Assembly (NCBI GenBank): GCA_963697355.1
Contig: CAVONV010000009.1
Location: 1-64,000 of the forward strand
Direction of reading: 5' to 3'
Source of the DNA: CAVONV01 sp963697355
GTDB taxonomy: Bacteria; Acidobacteriota; Vicinamibacteria; Marinacidobacterales; DATDRI01
Length of the DNA stretch: 64,000 nt
Below the pieces are notes generated by a model. That model searched no databases, was not told where the DNA came from, and worked only from the letters and a program-made list of their open reading frames with translations. Position 1 is the first letter of the stretch; the number at the start of each line of letters is the position of its first letter. Positions 43,960-54,243 of this stretch are shown piece after piece. Position numbers and translations under genes: made by a program.

Positions 43960-46900
43960 ATGAAACGCTTTTACGCGCCCATGGCGTTGCTCCTCAGTGC
44001 AACCGTCGTCGGTATTGCCGGTCATAGCCACGAGAGGGTTCTGGCTCAAAGCTCGGGCCGGTCTCCGGCCCAACAAGGCCGGCCACTGAGCCCTGCCGGG
44101 GACCTCGTTCTCGATGCGGCCACCGGCAAACCGTCGGTCGGCGCGATGCCGATGAGGTTTCTCCGCAGCCCCGACAGCACCGGCCCAGACGGTGGGGGAC
44201 GGTATCTGGTAGCCGTAAACAGCGGTTTCGGCATTCAATTCGACGCCGCAACAAATCCCGGACAGCAGTCCCTGGCGATTATTGATCTGGCCGCGCAGCC
44301 ATCTCCTCGGGTCATTCAGAACGTCTACTTTCCGTCCCCACAAAGTGCGCAGTTTGGAGCTGTCTTCGACCCCAATCCTAATCCCGTCGGAAGCTACAGG
44401 CTTTATGTTTCTGGAGGGGTGGAGAACAAGGTATGGATGTTCCAGTTCAGGGCTGGACAGCTCCTACCCATTACACCTCCTTCGGATGGACGGGGAACGA
44501 CCATCACGGCACCATCCATTTCCGTTACGGGTTTTTCCAACGCCGCGCCAACGCCGCGGTACAACCGTAACGTCGAGCCTGTGTATCCATTGGGATTGGC
44601 TCTGAGTGACGATGCCGACACGCTCTTCCTGGCCAACAACTTGTCCGACAACTTAGGTATCGTTCGCGATATAGCCGGTTCGCGATCGTTGGCTCGTGTC
44701 GATCTGCGCGGTGAGAATTCGAAAGAGCTCCAATATCCTTACGGCGTGTTTTATCGTCCCGGATCTCCAGCAAAGGTTTATGTCTCCTGTTGGGGAACCG
44801 CCACGGTTGTTGTCGTTGACCCGGACCGAGCGCAGGTTGTTTCCCGAATACCGGTAGACCGGCATCCTACCGAGATGATCTCGAGCTCGAATGGCACGCG
44901 GCTCTATGTTCTCAACTCCAACGCCGACACGGTCTCCGTCATCGATACGGAGAGGGATGTAGAAATAGAACGCATTCATGTTGGCTTGACTGACGAAGAC
45001 ACCCTGGGTGCGAGTCCGGAAGGCCTCGCGCTCAGCGACGATGAGGCTACACTCTATGTGGCCAACGCGCACAGCAATGCTGTTGCCGTTGTCTCCCTAT
45101 CTCCGGAAGCCCGTGACGCCGAGGAGGAGGAGGAAGAAGAGGAGGAAGAAGGTGAAGAAGAAGATCGCAGTAAGGTGCGAGGATTCATTCCCACCGGCAA
45201 CTACCCCTCGGCGGTCGCTGTTGCCCAGGGTCGTCTCTTCGTCGGCAATGGTAAAGGGACCGGGTTCGAGAGCTCGTCCATGGTTGTGAACGAGACCGCC
45301 CTGGCACCTAATGCTCCCAATCCGAGCTTTTCTTCGGGGTCACGTCAGGGTGGACAGTACATCGTGTCCTTGATCGCCGGGAACATCAGTATGCTGGGTG
45401 AGCCCGATGACCTCACGTTGTCGCGCTACACCCAACAAGCCATGCGGAACAGCGGTCTCGTCGGTTCGGAGAAAACGAAGCTCTTCGATGGGCCGTCACC
45501 CATCCGGCACGTCATCTACGTCATCAAAGAGAACCGAACCTACGATCAGGTGTTCGGTGATCTGAAGCGGGCCGGCAACGGTCAGCCCGCTGACGGGGAT
45601 TCGGCACTCGCCATTTTTGGCGCTGGAGAGACCGCCAGAAAGCCCGGTGGCGCTCCTCAAAACATCGCACCTAACCATCGCGCTCTGGCGTTGAGGTTTG
45701 GATTGCTGGACCGTTTTTTCGTGAACTCTGAGGCGAGCCCCGACGGTCACAATTGGTCCACGGCCGCCTTCTCATCCGACTACGTCGACAAAGCCTTTCG
45801 ATGGAATTACTCGGGCCGAGGCCGTACCTACGACTTCGAGGGATTCAATCGGATGCCTGCTTATGAGCCGCGAAGCGATCTGCCTCCAGTATTACCACCT
45901 CCGGCAACCGCCGCCGATATCGCCGAGTACATGAAGCAATTCGTGCCTTATCTTCAGGGAGGACGTGACATTTCTGAGCCCGAAACGCTCTATTTGTGGG
46001 ATGGGGCGTCAAGGGCTGGTTTGACCTATCGCAACTACGGCGAGTTCATCGGCACCATTTCACAATCGGATGTAGAGACTTTCAACGAGAACCTGCGGAA
46101 GAAGTATCCGGACATCTCGCCGAACCAAGCGGCTTTTCCAACGAAAAAGTCTCTCGAAGGGAACTACAGCCCCTCGTTCCGCAACTACGATCTCGCGACG
46201 CCCGACTCGATGACCGTTGATTCTTACAAGGCGGCGACGGAGTCAGGAGAACGGAATCTCGCCACCATATCAACCGACCACCCCGTGGAACGATTTCGCG
46301 GCCATTCACGAATCGGAGAGTGGCTGAAGGAGTTTCAAGGCTTTGTCGAGGCTAGGGAGTCGGGTAGGGGTAAACTGCTGCCCAACTTCAGCATCGTTCG
46401 TCTTTCGAGCGATCACACGGCCGGTCTAATGCCCGAAATGCCGACGCCGCAGTTTATGGTGGCGGACAACGATTACGCGGTGGGATTGCTCGTAGAAGCG
46501 GTTTCCAAAAGCCCTTACTGGAAAGATACGGCCGTTTTTGTTTTGGAGGATGACGCACAAAATGGGCCCGATCACGTCGATGCCCACCGTTCACCGGCCC
46601 TCGTTATCAGCGCCTACAATCGGCCGGGTACGCTGATCCACGAATTCCACAACACCGTGAGTCTCATCCGTACCATGGAAATATTGCTCGGTATGGAACC
46701 CATGAATCAACTTGATGCCGCTGCGATACCGATCGACATTTTCCAGTCCGCGCCCGATCTAACGCCCTACGAAGCCGTTCTGCCTGATGTCGCCATGGAC
46801 AACTTGATGAATCCTCTCCGAAACGCGGCGAACGCTTTCTGGGTCGACCGGACGCTCGCGCAAAATCTCGTCCATGCGGACATGGCCGATCCGGGGATGC

Positions 46901-47061
46901 TGAACCAGATCATCTGGTTCTCGGTGAGGGGGGCGGATTCGCCGATGCCGGCGGTTGTTCGCCTACCTGCGTTCGATGCTATGAGGGCGGGTATCGCGAG
47001 CGAAGCGGAAGGCGAGTACAGCGTCATCAAGCATTTGCGAACGCTCTTGGCACGACGCTAA
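43960..47061 (+). CDS. YncE-type beta-propeller / phosphoesterase fusion, secreted
   Basis: 1033 residues with a signal peptide (MKRFYAPMALLLSATVVGIAG). Residues about 80-460 are a YncE/YVTN propeller (GLALSDDADTLFLANNLSDN, RLYVLNSNADTVSVIDT, LALSDDEATLYVANAHSN). An almost pure Glu stretch at residues about 388-402 (45120-45165) interrupts one blade. Residues about 510-1000 are an alkaline-phosphatase-superfamily phosphoesterase: YVIKENRTYDQVFGD, DGHNWSTAAFSSDYV, the SDHTAG segment and VLEDDAQNGPDHVDAHRSP. Such fusions are common in Acidobacteriota; the substrate is unknown. Intact frame. Confidence 0.9.
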   Translation: MKRFYAPMALLLSATVVGIAGHSHERVLAQSSGRSPAQQGRPLSPAGDLVLDAATGKPSVGAMPMRFLRSPDSTGPDGGGRYLVAVNSGFGIQFDAATNPGQQSLAIIDLAAQPSPRVIQNVYFPSPQSAQFGAVFDPNPNPVGSYRLYVSGGVENKVWMFQFRAGQLLPITPPSDGRGTTITAPSISVTGFSNAAPTPRYNRNVEPVYPLGLALSDDADTLFLANNLSDNLGIVRDIAGSRSLARVDLRGENSKELQYPYGVFYRPGSPAKVYVSCWGTATVVVVDPDRAQVVSRIPVDRHPTEMISSSNGTRLYVLNSNADTVSVIDTERDVEIERIHVGLTDEDTLGASPEGLALSDDEATLYVANAHSNAVAVVSLSPEARDAEEEEEEEEEEGEEEDRSKVRGFIPTGNYPSAVAVAQGRLFVGNGKGTGFESSSMVVNETALAPNAPNPSFSSGSRQGGQYIVSLIAGNISMLGEPDDLTLSRYTQQAMRNSGLVGSEKTKLFDGPSPIRHVIYVIKENRTYDQVFGDLKRAGNGQPADGDSALAIFGAGETARKPGGAPQNIAPNHRALALRFGLLDRFFVNSEASPDGHNWSTAAFSSDYVDKAFRWNYSGRGRTYDFEGFNRMPAYEPRSDLPPVLPPPATAADIAEYMKQFVPYLQGGRDISEPETLYLWDGASRAGLTYRNYGEFIGTISQSDVETFNENLRKKYPDISPNQAAFPTKKSLEGNYSPSFRNYDLATPDSMTVDSYKAATESGERNLATISTDHPVERFRGHSRIGEWLKEFQGFVEARESGRGKLLPNFSIVRLSSDHTAGLMPEMPTPQFMVADNDYAVGLLVEAVSKSPYWKDTAVFVLEDDAQNGPDHVDAHRSPALVISAYNRPGTLIHEFHNTVSLIRTMEILLGMEPMNQLDAAAIPIDIFQSAPDLTPYEAVLPDVAMDNLMNPLRNAANAFWVDRTLAQNLVHADMADPGMLNQIIWFSVRGADSPMPAVVRLPAFDAMRAGIASEAEGEYSVIKHLRTLLARR

Positions 47062-47078
47062 CCGTAAAGCGGCAAGCA

Positions 47079-47124
47079 GGGGCTGTCCCCGGCTCACTGA
47101 GGCTCGTGAGAAGGGGACGATCCC
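47079..47124. repeat. GGGGCTGTCCCC / GGGGACGATCCC palindrome pair
   Basis: Two short near-palindromes of the dispersed family (47079-47090 and 47113-47124), separated by a GCTCACTGAGGCTCGTGAG spacer that can itself pair. They lie between the convergent phosphoesterase and VWFA genes and could act as a terminator-like structure. Confidence 0.7.
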
Positions 47125-47193
47125 GACGTTGCTTCTCCTTGCATAGTGGTAGAGTCGTATCGATAGCCGTTGCCAAAGGTCAATGCAGGACAC

Positions 47194-48208
47194 CTAGTTT
47201 GTGGCGGGTGTGACCATGTAGCCGGGCCGGGCTCGAATCGTCTCTCCATTCCCTTTCTTGAGCTTGACTTCGAGCTCATGCCAACCTTCCTTAGGTGCGC
47301 CCGTCAGTTGATATCTCAACAGGTAGCGTGTTTCCATTTCCTCGAGAACCTGTAGGAAAACCTGCTCGAGTCCCTCGCTGGAATCAGCGTACCAATCTCG
47401 GCCCCCGGTTATGCTGGTGATTGCTCTCAGTAAGCTCTCGGCTCGGTCCAATGACCCCGAGGATTGACTGGCCTTGTGAGCCGGTTTGTTCTCAGGGAGA
47501 AGGCTCGGTGGGGGACCTGATGCCTATGGCGTGAACGATGGCTTCTGATTCCCGCGCACAGTCGAGAAGGTCGCTTTCGGACAACCAGCTGGAGTTGTCT
47601 TGGCCGTCGGTAAACAGTACGACCATCGGCCTTCCGTTCGCCTTGCCTACGAGCTTCAGTCCTGAATAAAGAGCATCGTGGAGGCTGGTATAGCCTCCGC
47701 GCACGGGTTGATCCAGGGACTCGTGCAAGCGGCGGAGATCTGCACCGATCGGCTGACGCAATTGACAGTACTGGTTGAACATCATTAGTCCGGCTTCGTC
47801 TTTCTTCTTCAATCGTTCCAAAAAGGCGTGGGCGCCCTTACGCAGGTGAGTCAACTTAGGGCCGGAGAGGCTGGCGCTTGTATCCAAAATGAGCATGGCG
47901 CTCAAGTAGACGTCTTGGGGATCCACGAGATCGAGCTCTTGACGGATTCCGTCGTCGAGTATCTCGAAATCACTTGCTGTCAATCCCGTCACCGGATTGC
48001 CGTTGCGACTCACGAAGACGTCAATGAAGACAGTGCGGACCTCAACCCCAAATCGAAACACTTCTTGCTGCTGAGCTCCTTGGCACAAAGCCCCGAGCGT
48101 CAATGTTGCGAAGAAAGCTGATAGAAAAAAGGGGACAGGTCCCTTTTTTGCTCTTCCCCGCAAAAAAGGGACCTGTCCCCTTTTCCCGTTCCGGTTCTGA
48201 ATATTCAC
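47194..48208 (-). CDS. VWFA-related secreted protein (TIGR03436 type), one frameshift
   Basis: Paralogue of the VWFA gene at 6.6 kb. The conserved lead-in FGVEVRTVFIDVFVSRNG, then DFEILDDGIRQEL, MIDAS DTSASLSG, GGYTSLHDALYSGLKL and LFTDGQDNSSWLS, with the C-terminal GWHELEVKLKKG and ARPGYM. One extra base in the five-G run at 47510-47514 stops the frame after GIRSPTEPSP; removing it gives IRSPPSLLPENKPAHKASQSS and rejoins LDRAESLLRAITS. The GTG at 48208 is 3 nt after the TPR stop, but the first 30 codons are encoded by an inverted repeat (RGQVPFLRG, KKGPVPFFL), so the original start may have been displaced. Confidence 0.8.
48125..48184. repeat. 60-bp perfect inverted repeat of GGGGACAGGTCCC units
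   Basis: AAAAAAGGGGACAGGTCCC with TTTTTT (48125-48149) and its exact reverse complement (48162-48184) surround a CTCTTCCCCG loop. Each arm is also nearly self-palindromic. It overlaps the first codons of the VWFA gene and lies just after the upstream TPR stop. As RNA it would be a very stable hairpin with a U-tract, hence also terminator-like. Confidence 0.9.
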
Positions 48209-48211
48209 GCA

Positions 48212-50116
48212 TCAATGCTTCGTTGCCTCTTGACGTAGCTCTTGTAGTAGAGGCCTGAAACGTTCCGAGTGACCCATGAGGTACCGCCACCAGGTGTCGT
48301 CTCGAGCTCGGTCGCCCCGAATTAGGTGTTGCTCTAGTACCTCGGTGGACTCTCCGATGCGTCGCGATTGGTGCAAGGCATAACTCATGGCGACGACGGC
48401 CATCAGGCAATCGGCGTCGATTTGGACGGCGGACTCGTAATAGCTGATGGCTGTTTCGAGTCGACCTTGTGACCGATGGATGTCACCGAGTAAGAGACGG
48501 GCGATGAAAACCTGTGCAGGGTCTTCGGTTCGCGAAAGTGCGTTCTCGAGAATCGTGAGAGACTCTTCGTGTTGACCACGGAGCTTCAAAACGTGGCCCA
48601 ACCGTATACTTGCTTCGATATGGTCGGGGTTTGTGGTCAAGATCCATCGGTACTGTTCCTCCGCGGTTTCGAGGTGATCGCGGAACTCTTCATGAAGAAG
48701 GCCCGACGCCTCGCACACCGATCCGTACGCGAGCCGAATCTCCAAGTCCTCGGGGTACTTCTTCTTTAACTCCATCAAAAATGGCACCGATACGAGGAAT
48801 CGATGGTCGTTCTGGAAGAAGTAGGCCATGGCCAGACTCCACTTGCGGTTGAGATCCTCTCGTAGAGAGTCATCATCGATGCGTTTCAAGCAAGTGGCCG
48901 CTCTCGAGACGTGCAGGCTGGCATTACTGCCGGGGGGCAAGGCGGCATCGGTGTGCATCAAGGCCGCATCCAGGAGTTGGCCATCGTCCTTATCGCGTAA
49001 GTACTCGACACCTCGGTAGACGGCATGACTCGGTAGCTCGGCTAGACGGTCGAGAGCTTCAGTGCGATCGCCGTTTTGGTAGTCTTCGAAAACCGAGAAA
49101 TATTGGTCGATGGAGGGCTTGAGTGTCAGTTCCGCCTGGAGGAGCTTTAGCCTCTTCTCGATGCGAGAGAGATCCGCATCCGCTGGAGCGATGGCCAAGT
49201 AAGACTCGACCGAAGCAATTTCGCTCTCGAGGTCACCTTTCTCGGCGTGGAGGCCCGCGAGCAATAGATGAATTTGCGGAACACTGCTGCAATCGAGTCC
49301 GAGGGCCTGAGTCGCGGTATCTTCTGCCTTGTTCCGGTCACCCGCGTCGGCATACATTTTTGCCAGCGCGAACAAGGGCTCGGGACGGTCGGGGTGCATT
49401 TGACTCGCTTGAAGCAAGGTGTTCCGTTGCCTCGGCGTGTTGTCCCATCTCAGACAAAACCTGACCGAGGCACAGATAGGCGCCTGTAATCGTAGGGTCG
49501 AGCTCTCGGACCTTTTCGAAGGATGTTCGTGCTTCATCCAGTCTCTTGGCTCTCCAATAATAAAGACCGAGCTCCAATCGGGCCGACGGAAACTCAGGCG
49601 CCATTTCCACGGCACGCTCCATGTACTGGATCGCACCTTCGGAGTCGCCGCTCGCGCGGAGTTGGCGGGCCTTCACTATCCGCTCTATGACCTCGCGAGG
49701 AGGCGGACCTCGCGGCGTCGCGCGCGTCGCTTCCCTCGCCCGACTCAGAAGGGTGCAGCTCGAAAAAGAGCTGATAACGCATGCCGCTGGTTATCATGAT
49801 CTCTTGATCCGGGGCCGCGAAGCCAGGCAGGGTCACGCGGACACGGTACGTGCCGGGCTCCCGAAATTGAAGACATACTCTCCTCGAGAGCTGCAATAGC
49901 CGTAGTCCATGCGGTGGGCCCCGTTGTACAGCTCAACCATAGGTCTTTCTGCTGGGCTCCTGGTCACCAACGATGCTCGCCGAAACGATGAGCGTGGTCG
50001 GTCCGGGCGCCCTTTGCAAACTCCTGGGCAGCGACGTGCTTGCCGGTAAAGGCAAGAAGTGAGACCAAGGCGGTGATGATGCCTGCGAGAGGCCATGTGC
50101 AATGTCCAGCTCGCAC
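48212..50116 (-). CDS. Secreted CarboxypepD_reg-like/TPR protein, heavily frameshifted
   Basis: Paralogue of the TPR gene at 5.4 kb. Reading across frames gives a signal-like stretch (LAGIITALVSLLAFTGKHVAAQ), a strand-rich carboxypeptidase-regulatory-like domain (TTLIVSASIVGDQEPSRK, VELYNGAHRMDYGYCSSRGE, PGTYRVRVTLPGFAAPDQEI) and many TPRs (AIQYMERAVEMAPEFPSARL, AYLCLGQVLSEMGQHAEA, RLGHVLKLRGQHEESL). Frame changes are needed near 50012, 49940, 49875, 49700 and 49430. From about 49420 to the stop at 48212 the frame is continuous. The start is uncertain (GTG 50116 or ATG 50144). It precedes the VWFA gene, as in the first copy. Either a decayed gene or a stretch of poor consensus. Confidence 0.65.
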
Positions 50117-50237
50117 GACACCAACCGTCGGTACGTTTTTGCATAAGGCGTTATATATCTACAAGATGCCCCGAGGCAAGCGAGGTCGGTGTCGCGCGCT
50201 CCGCCTTGGAGCGATGCTGTTGCAGGATCTCGTGGGC

Positions 50238-52298
50238 TCAGTCGTAGAGCAGCGCAATGACGTTAGCGTAGTCATCCGTCCAAACGACTTGTTTCCGCTC
50301 GGCGAGCCACGGCGTGATGGCTTGCGACACCGTCTCATTGGCGATGAACTCCGCGTTTTCCGTTAACAACGCCCAGTCGGAGGCGAAGATTTCGTTGTCC
50401 TCGTCTTCGTCGTTGACGATGAGAATGGGGATCATGCCCAAGTCGTGAGCCACCCCCTGGACCAAGGGCTCCAAATCGAAGTGCTGATTGGAGATATGGA
50501 CGGCTAAGATGCCATCCGGTTTCAGAAGTCGGCGGTAAGTGACGAACGCTTCTTTGGTGAGCAGATGGATCGGAATGGCATCGCTCGGAAAACGCATCTA
50601 AAACGAGCACATCGAAACGATCCGCCCCGTTGTCCCGCAATTCTTTTTCGAGACTTATTCTTGCGTCGCCGAGAACGACATCCACTTCGGCGGTGTGTCG
50701 TCGAGAAAAGTGAAGTATTCCTTGTTGATTCTCAAGACATCAGGATTGATTTCGTAGAAGCGCAGGACATCGTTGTCCCTTCCGTAAGCGGCGATGGTGC
50801 CTGTGCCCAAACCCACCACTCCAATGTTCAAGCCGTCCTCGCGACGGGGATGTTGCTCAATGGCCATAGCGATGCCCGAGTCCACACTGTAGTAGTGGGT
50901 CCTTAACTTCCTGAATACGGGGTGGAGGTACTGACATCCGTGAGAGATGTCACCGTGCCATAGGTAGCGACGCCAACGCTCGGTTCCTTTGGAACCTTCG
51001 TATACGCGCAAAACACCATAGAAGTTGCGTGACATAGCAAGGGTGTCAGCTCGTTCGCTCACGATATCGCCGCCGAAAACCAGGACCCATACCCAGGTTC
51101 CGCCTACCGCTAAGACGTGAGCGTGGCGCAGGTACCACGGACGGGCGCCGCTTCTTGGCAAATCACTGAGGATGGAAACGGCGGCGAGGATGTAGCAAGC
51201 AACGAGGGCGATGTGATACTCCCAATACCCGTTGAAGACCAGAGGTGCAATGATCGTCACGAAGACACCGCCGAGCGCACCGCCTGCCGCAATCGTGAGA
51301 TAGAAAAACGTCAGTTGGTTGGGAGACGGCTTCGAGCGCACCAATTCGCCGTGACACACCATGCAACAAGCGAAGAGGGTCGTAGAGAACGCGAAGATTT
51401 GTAAACCGATGTTGGCGTCGGAGGTGACTCTCAAGAGGAATGCGATGGCTACATAGCTCACCATGAGAAGAGGTAGCCAAAATCGACGGTCATACCAACG
51501 GTCGTGGTCGAAACAAATGATGAAGGATCCTAGGTAGAGGGCCAAAGGTAGAACCCACAGAAAAGGAACGACAGCAACGTTCTGGCACATCTGGTTCGTC
51601 GTGGCCAGAAGAGCGGACGAGCCGCAGGCGGCGAGGGCGAGCCAGAGGATCTTTTCTGAAAGCGAGACGGAACGTCGGCCCGCCGTCTCGCTTGTCGTGG
51701 CGACCCTTGCCACAGCGGGAGAGCGGAAGAGGAGTGCCATAGCGCACCAACCGCAAAAGATGACGTAGCCGCCGTAGGCTATGGACCAAACACGGGTCTG
51801 CGTACCCACGCCAAGCCAGGGCTCTACCACAAAGGGGTACAACAAGAGGCCCAACAGTGAACCGACGTTGGACAGTGCGTAGAGTCGGTAAGGAGACTTG
51901 TTCGGTTTGACGAGGTGGTACCACCTCTGTAAGAGCGGGCTGGACGAAGAGACGACCAAATAGGGGAGCCCAACGCTCAAAGCGAGTAAGGACAAAATGC
52001 CCGTAATGGGATTTCCGGGCGACGCGCGGAAAGTCTCGCTAGGCGTAATGGGGAGAAAGATCAGTGATACCGCTAGTAGCAGGAGATGGGCTACCGCTTG
52101 TTGTCGTCGGCTCAGTCGCGTCCCAATCAGATGGGCATAGAGGTAGCCGCCGAGCAAAAAAACCTGAAAAAACATCATGCAAGTCGTCCATACTGCCGGA
52201 CTGCCACCGTACCAAGGCAAAATGTAGCGAGCCAGAAGCGGTTGGACGAGAAACAACAGAAAAGCCCCAAGAAACACGGTAATGGCGTAGCGCTTCAT
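50238..52298 (-). CDS. MFS/spermidine-synthase-like fusion protein, two compensating frameshifts
   Basis: N-terminal membrane half with about 10-12 helices (ITVFLGAFLLFLVQPLLARY, WTTCMMFFQVFLLGGYLYAH), the usual partner of fused spermidine-synthase-like proteins. The C-terminal Rossmann domain has GVVGLGTGTIAAYGR, RFYEINPDVLRI, LGDARISLE, DVLVLDAFSSDAIPIHLLT and LKPDGILAVHISN. One base is missing near 50690 (DDTPPK should run into VDVVLGDAR) and one is extra near 50590, so the frame returns and ends at 50238. These membrane forms are of unknown substrate; real aminopropyltransferase activity is doubtful. GxGxG and acidic residues are present. Confidence 0.82.
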
Positions 52299-52324
52299 AT
52301 CGGGACTATTCTACGACGGAACGG

Positions 52325-52648
52325 GAGTCTTTCGTAGGAACGGACAACTACGATTTCATGATGCAGGGGATTGTGAATCTGGTCGCGAACCATGAACCCC
52401 ACAACTACGGCCCGACCTATCACGCCGAGTCAGATACTTTCGACAAGGTTGATCTGCGACAGCTTCGGCTGAACGCAGCCATCGTTGCCGCTGTGACCTA
52501 CGGATACGCCAACGAGGATGTGACATGGGAACGCCAAGCTCGAGCCGAAATCGAGGCGCTCATCCGCTCTACCGATCTCGGGGACCAGATGCGCTCGATG
52601 AGCCTTTGGGATGCATGGCAGAACAGGCAGCGAGGCCGCAGCAACTAG
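52325..52648 (+). pseudogene. M28 peptidase 3' remnant
   Basis: The frame reads FVGTDNYDFMMQGIVNLVA then YGPTYHAESDTFDKVDLRQL and NAAIVAAVTYGYAN, the C-terminal end of M28 (carboxypeptidase Q-like) aminopeptidases including the metal-site histidine region. The catalytic N-terminal portion is absent: only 26 bp separate it from the start of the divergent MFS fusion gene. No promoter or RBS with a proper start is visible. A gene remnant. Confidence 0.75.
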
Positions 52649-52745
52649 GCCGCCGACTGGCGTCTTGATATCCCTGGGCACCCATCTGCTCGTCAGCCAG
52701 ACGGATGAGTTCTTCGTTTGGGGGATTCTTGGATCTGCGGCTTTC

Positions 52746-54062
52746 TCAATGGTTGCAGTGTGTCGTGACCCATTGGACCGGCTCGTGCTCGGGATCGGCC
52801 AGCTTGTCATAGAGAGTGCAGACGCTTCCTGTATAGAGCTCGGGGATCGCTTCGGCATTTTGAAGGAAGGATTCCAAAGTGCGCCGTGCCGCGTCGAGCT
52901 GTCCTTGGACGCGATATTGGTCGATCATGTAGATACGTGCCACCACGTTGTCCGGGTCAACGGCTGCGATAGCCACTAGGTAGTCCAGCAGGTTGGACTC
53001 GTCGAGGTATTCGGGAAGATCGAGTGTGCCTCCCGGATGAATGGCGCGTAGCGTCTCGCCCTCGACATCCAGGGCGACGAGCTGACCACCGCCGTAGTCT
53101 TCAAGCATGCCAGCATCCACACTGATGTGCTTTCCTCCAAAGCGGGGCTCGATCCCTCCACGTGTCATCGTGTGACCCACAACGATGCGAGTCGCCTCGA
53201 GCATCGCCAGCACCCGATCCAATTCCGCCTGGGCAGCCTCTTGGTCAGCGCGTTTGAGCGGAACTCTCGAGAAACGTCGGTTCTGAACCGGACTATCTAC
53301 CGCGAAGGTTACTCCCTCTTCGAGATCGGCGGTGCCTCCTAACTCAGCCCTAACACGGCGGTTGACCTCTTCGATACCGACAGCGGCCCACCGTTCGCTC
53401 CAGTCGGCATGCGAAAAAACGATCCCATTGACTTTGACCGCCACGTTGTGGGTCAGGATCCAGCGACCATATTCCCCGTCCGGACGGAAAGCGAATCGAT
53501 GCTCCAAGTACCCGAGAGGGTAAGCTTCCTCGAACTTGTCACGTTCTTCCTTCTCGGAGGGCTTGTCGAGGCCTTGGGCTTTGGCGGTGGCAACAGCGTC
53601 CTTGTAGAATCTCTGAAAGGCGCGGTCCCGGCGCTCTCTGGAATCGCGATCTTTGTAAGAATCGATTTCTTCTTCAGACGTGTGGTCGAGAAGGCCGACT
53701 ACGTTCATGGCCTCATGGTTACCGATGAGCACGTGGACGCGTCCACCCTTTTTCTCCGCTTGTTTCTCTAGTTTCTCGAGGAGGTCCATCGCCTTTCTGG
53801 ACTCGGGACCTCTGTCGACCAAATCTCCCATTTGTACCAAGTGCGTGCTGCCGCCGATCCAGCGGAGTTTCTTGTCGACGAGACCGGCCTGTTTGAGGAT
53901 GGAGACCAGGCTGTCATAGGCACCATGGACGTCACCGATGGCGACGACTCGGTCGACATCGTTCCACTCGTAGGGGATGGGCTCTTCCGCGCCGGATGGC
54001 GAGGAGAAACCAAGTGTGCAAGCCGCAAGGAGTGCGAGCCAAGTTGTTTTGAACTTACGCAT
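52746..54062 (-). CDS. Secreted PPP-type metallophosphoesterase (Shewanella-like phosphatase)
   Basis: About 438 residues with a signal peptide (MRKFKTTWLALLAACTLGFSSP). The calcineurin-like core has all motifs: AIGDVHGAYDS, MGDLVDRGPESR, LIGNHEAMNVVG, THNVAVKVNG with SHADW, and VVGHTMTRGG with a final SVDAGM. This fits the bacterial Shelphs branch of PPP phosphatases. The C-terminal 90 residues are helical and TPR-like (NVVARIYMIDQYRVQGQLDA). ATG at 54062 has a better signal than 54077. It lies next to a divergent Ser/Thr kinase gene, but the two are in different compartments. Confidence 0.9.
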   Translation of the reverse strand: MRKFKTTWLALLAACTLGFSSPSGAEEPIPYEWNDVDRVVAIGDVHGAYDSLVSILKQAGLVDKKLRWIGGSTHLVQMGDLVDRGPESRKAMDLLEKLEKQAEKKGGRVHVLIGNHEAMNVVGLLDHTSEEEIDSYKDRDSRERRDRAFQRFYKDAVATAKAQGLDKPSEKEERDKFEEAYPLGYLEHRFAFRPDGEYGRWILTHNVAVKVNGIVFSHADWSERWAAVGIEEVNRRVRAELGGTADLEEGVTFAVDSPVQNRRFSRVPLKRADQEAAQAELDRVLAMLEATRIVVGHTMTRGGIEPRFGGKHISVDAGMLEDYGGGQLVALDVEGETLRAIHPGGTLDLPEYLDESNLLDYLVAIAAVDPDNVVARIYMIDQYRVQGQLDAARRTLESFLQNAEAIPELYTGSVCTLYDKLADPEHEPVQWVTTHCNH

Positions 54063-54243
54063 GAGTTGCCTTTCCAATCGTGCTGTAGCTTCCAGTCAAT
54101 ATCATTCTAGCTCATCTGGCGGCGTCGGGCTTGGAAAGTACCACCCTGGAACTCGTTCGGGAACGACTTGAAAGCTAAGCGGTACTCTTCTTTGACTTTC
54201 CTGGCTGAAAACGACTATCCTCACCCCAACGTGGAGGTCCTCC

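Noticed and set aside
50238..52298. Call as a genuine spermidine synthase (speE)
   Set aside because: The fused membrane domain and divergent active-site region make polyamine synthesis doubtful, so no gene symbol is given.
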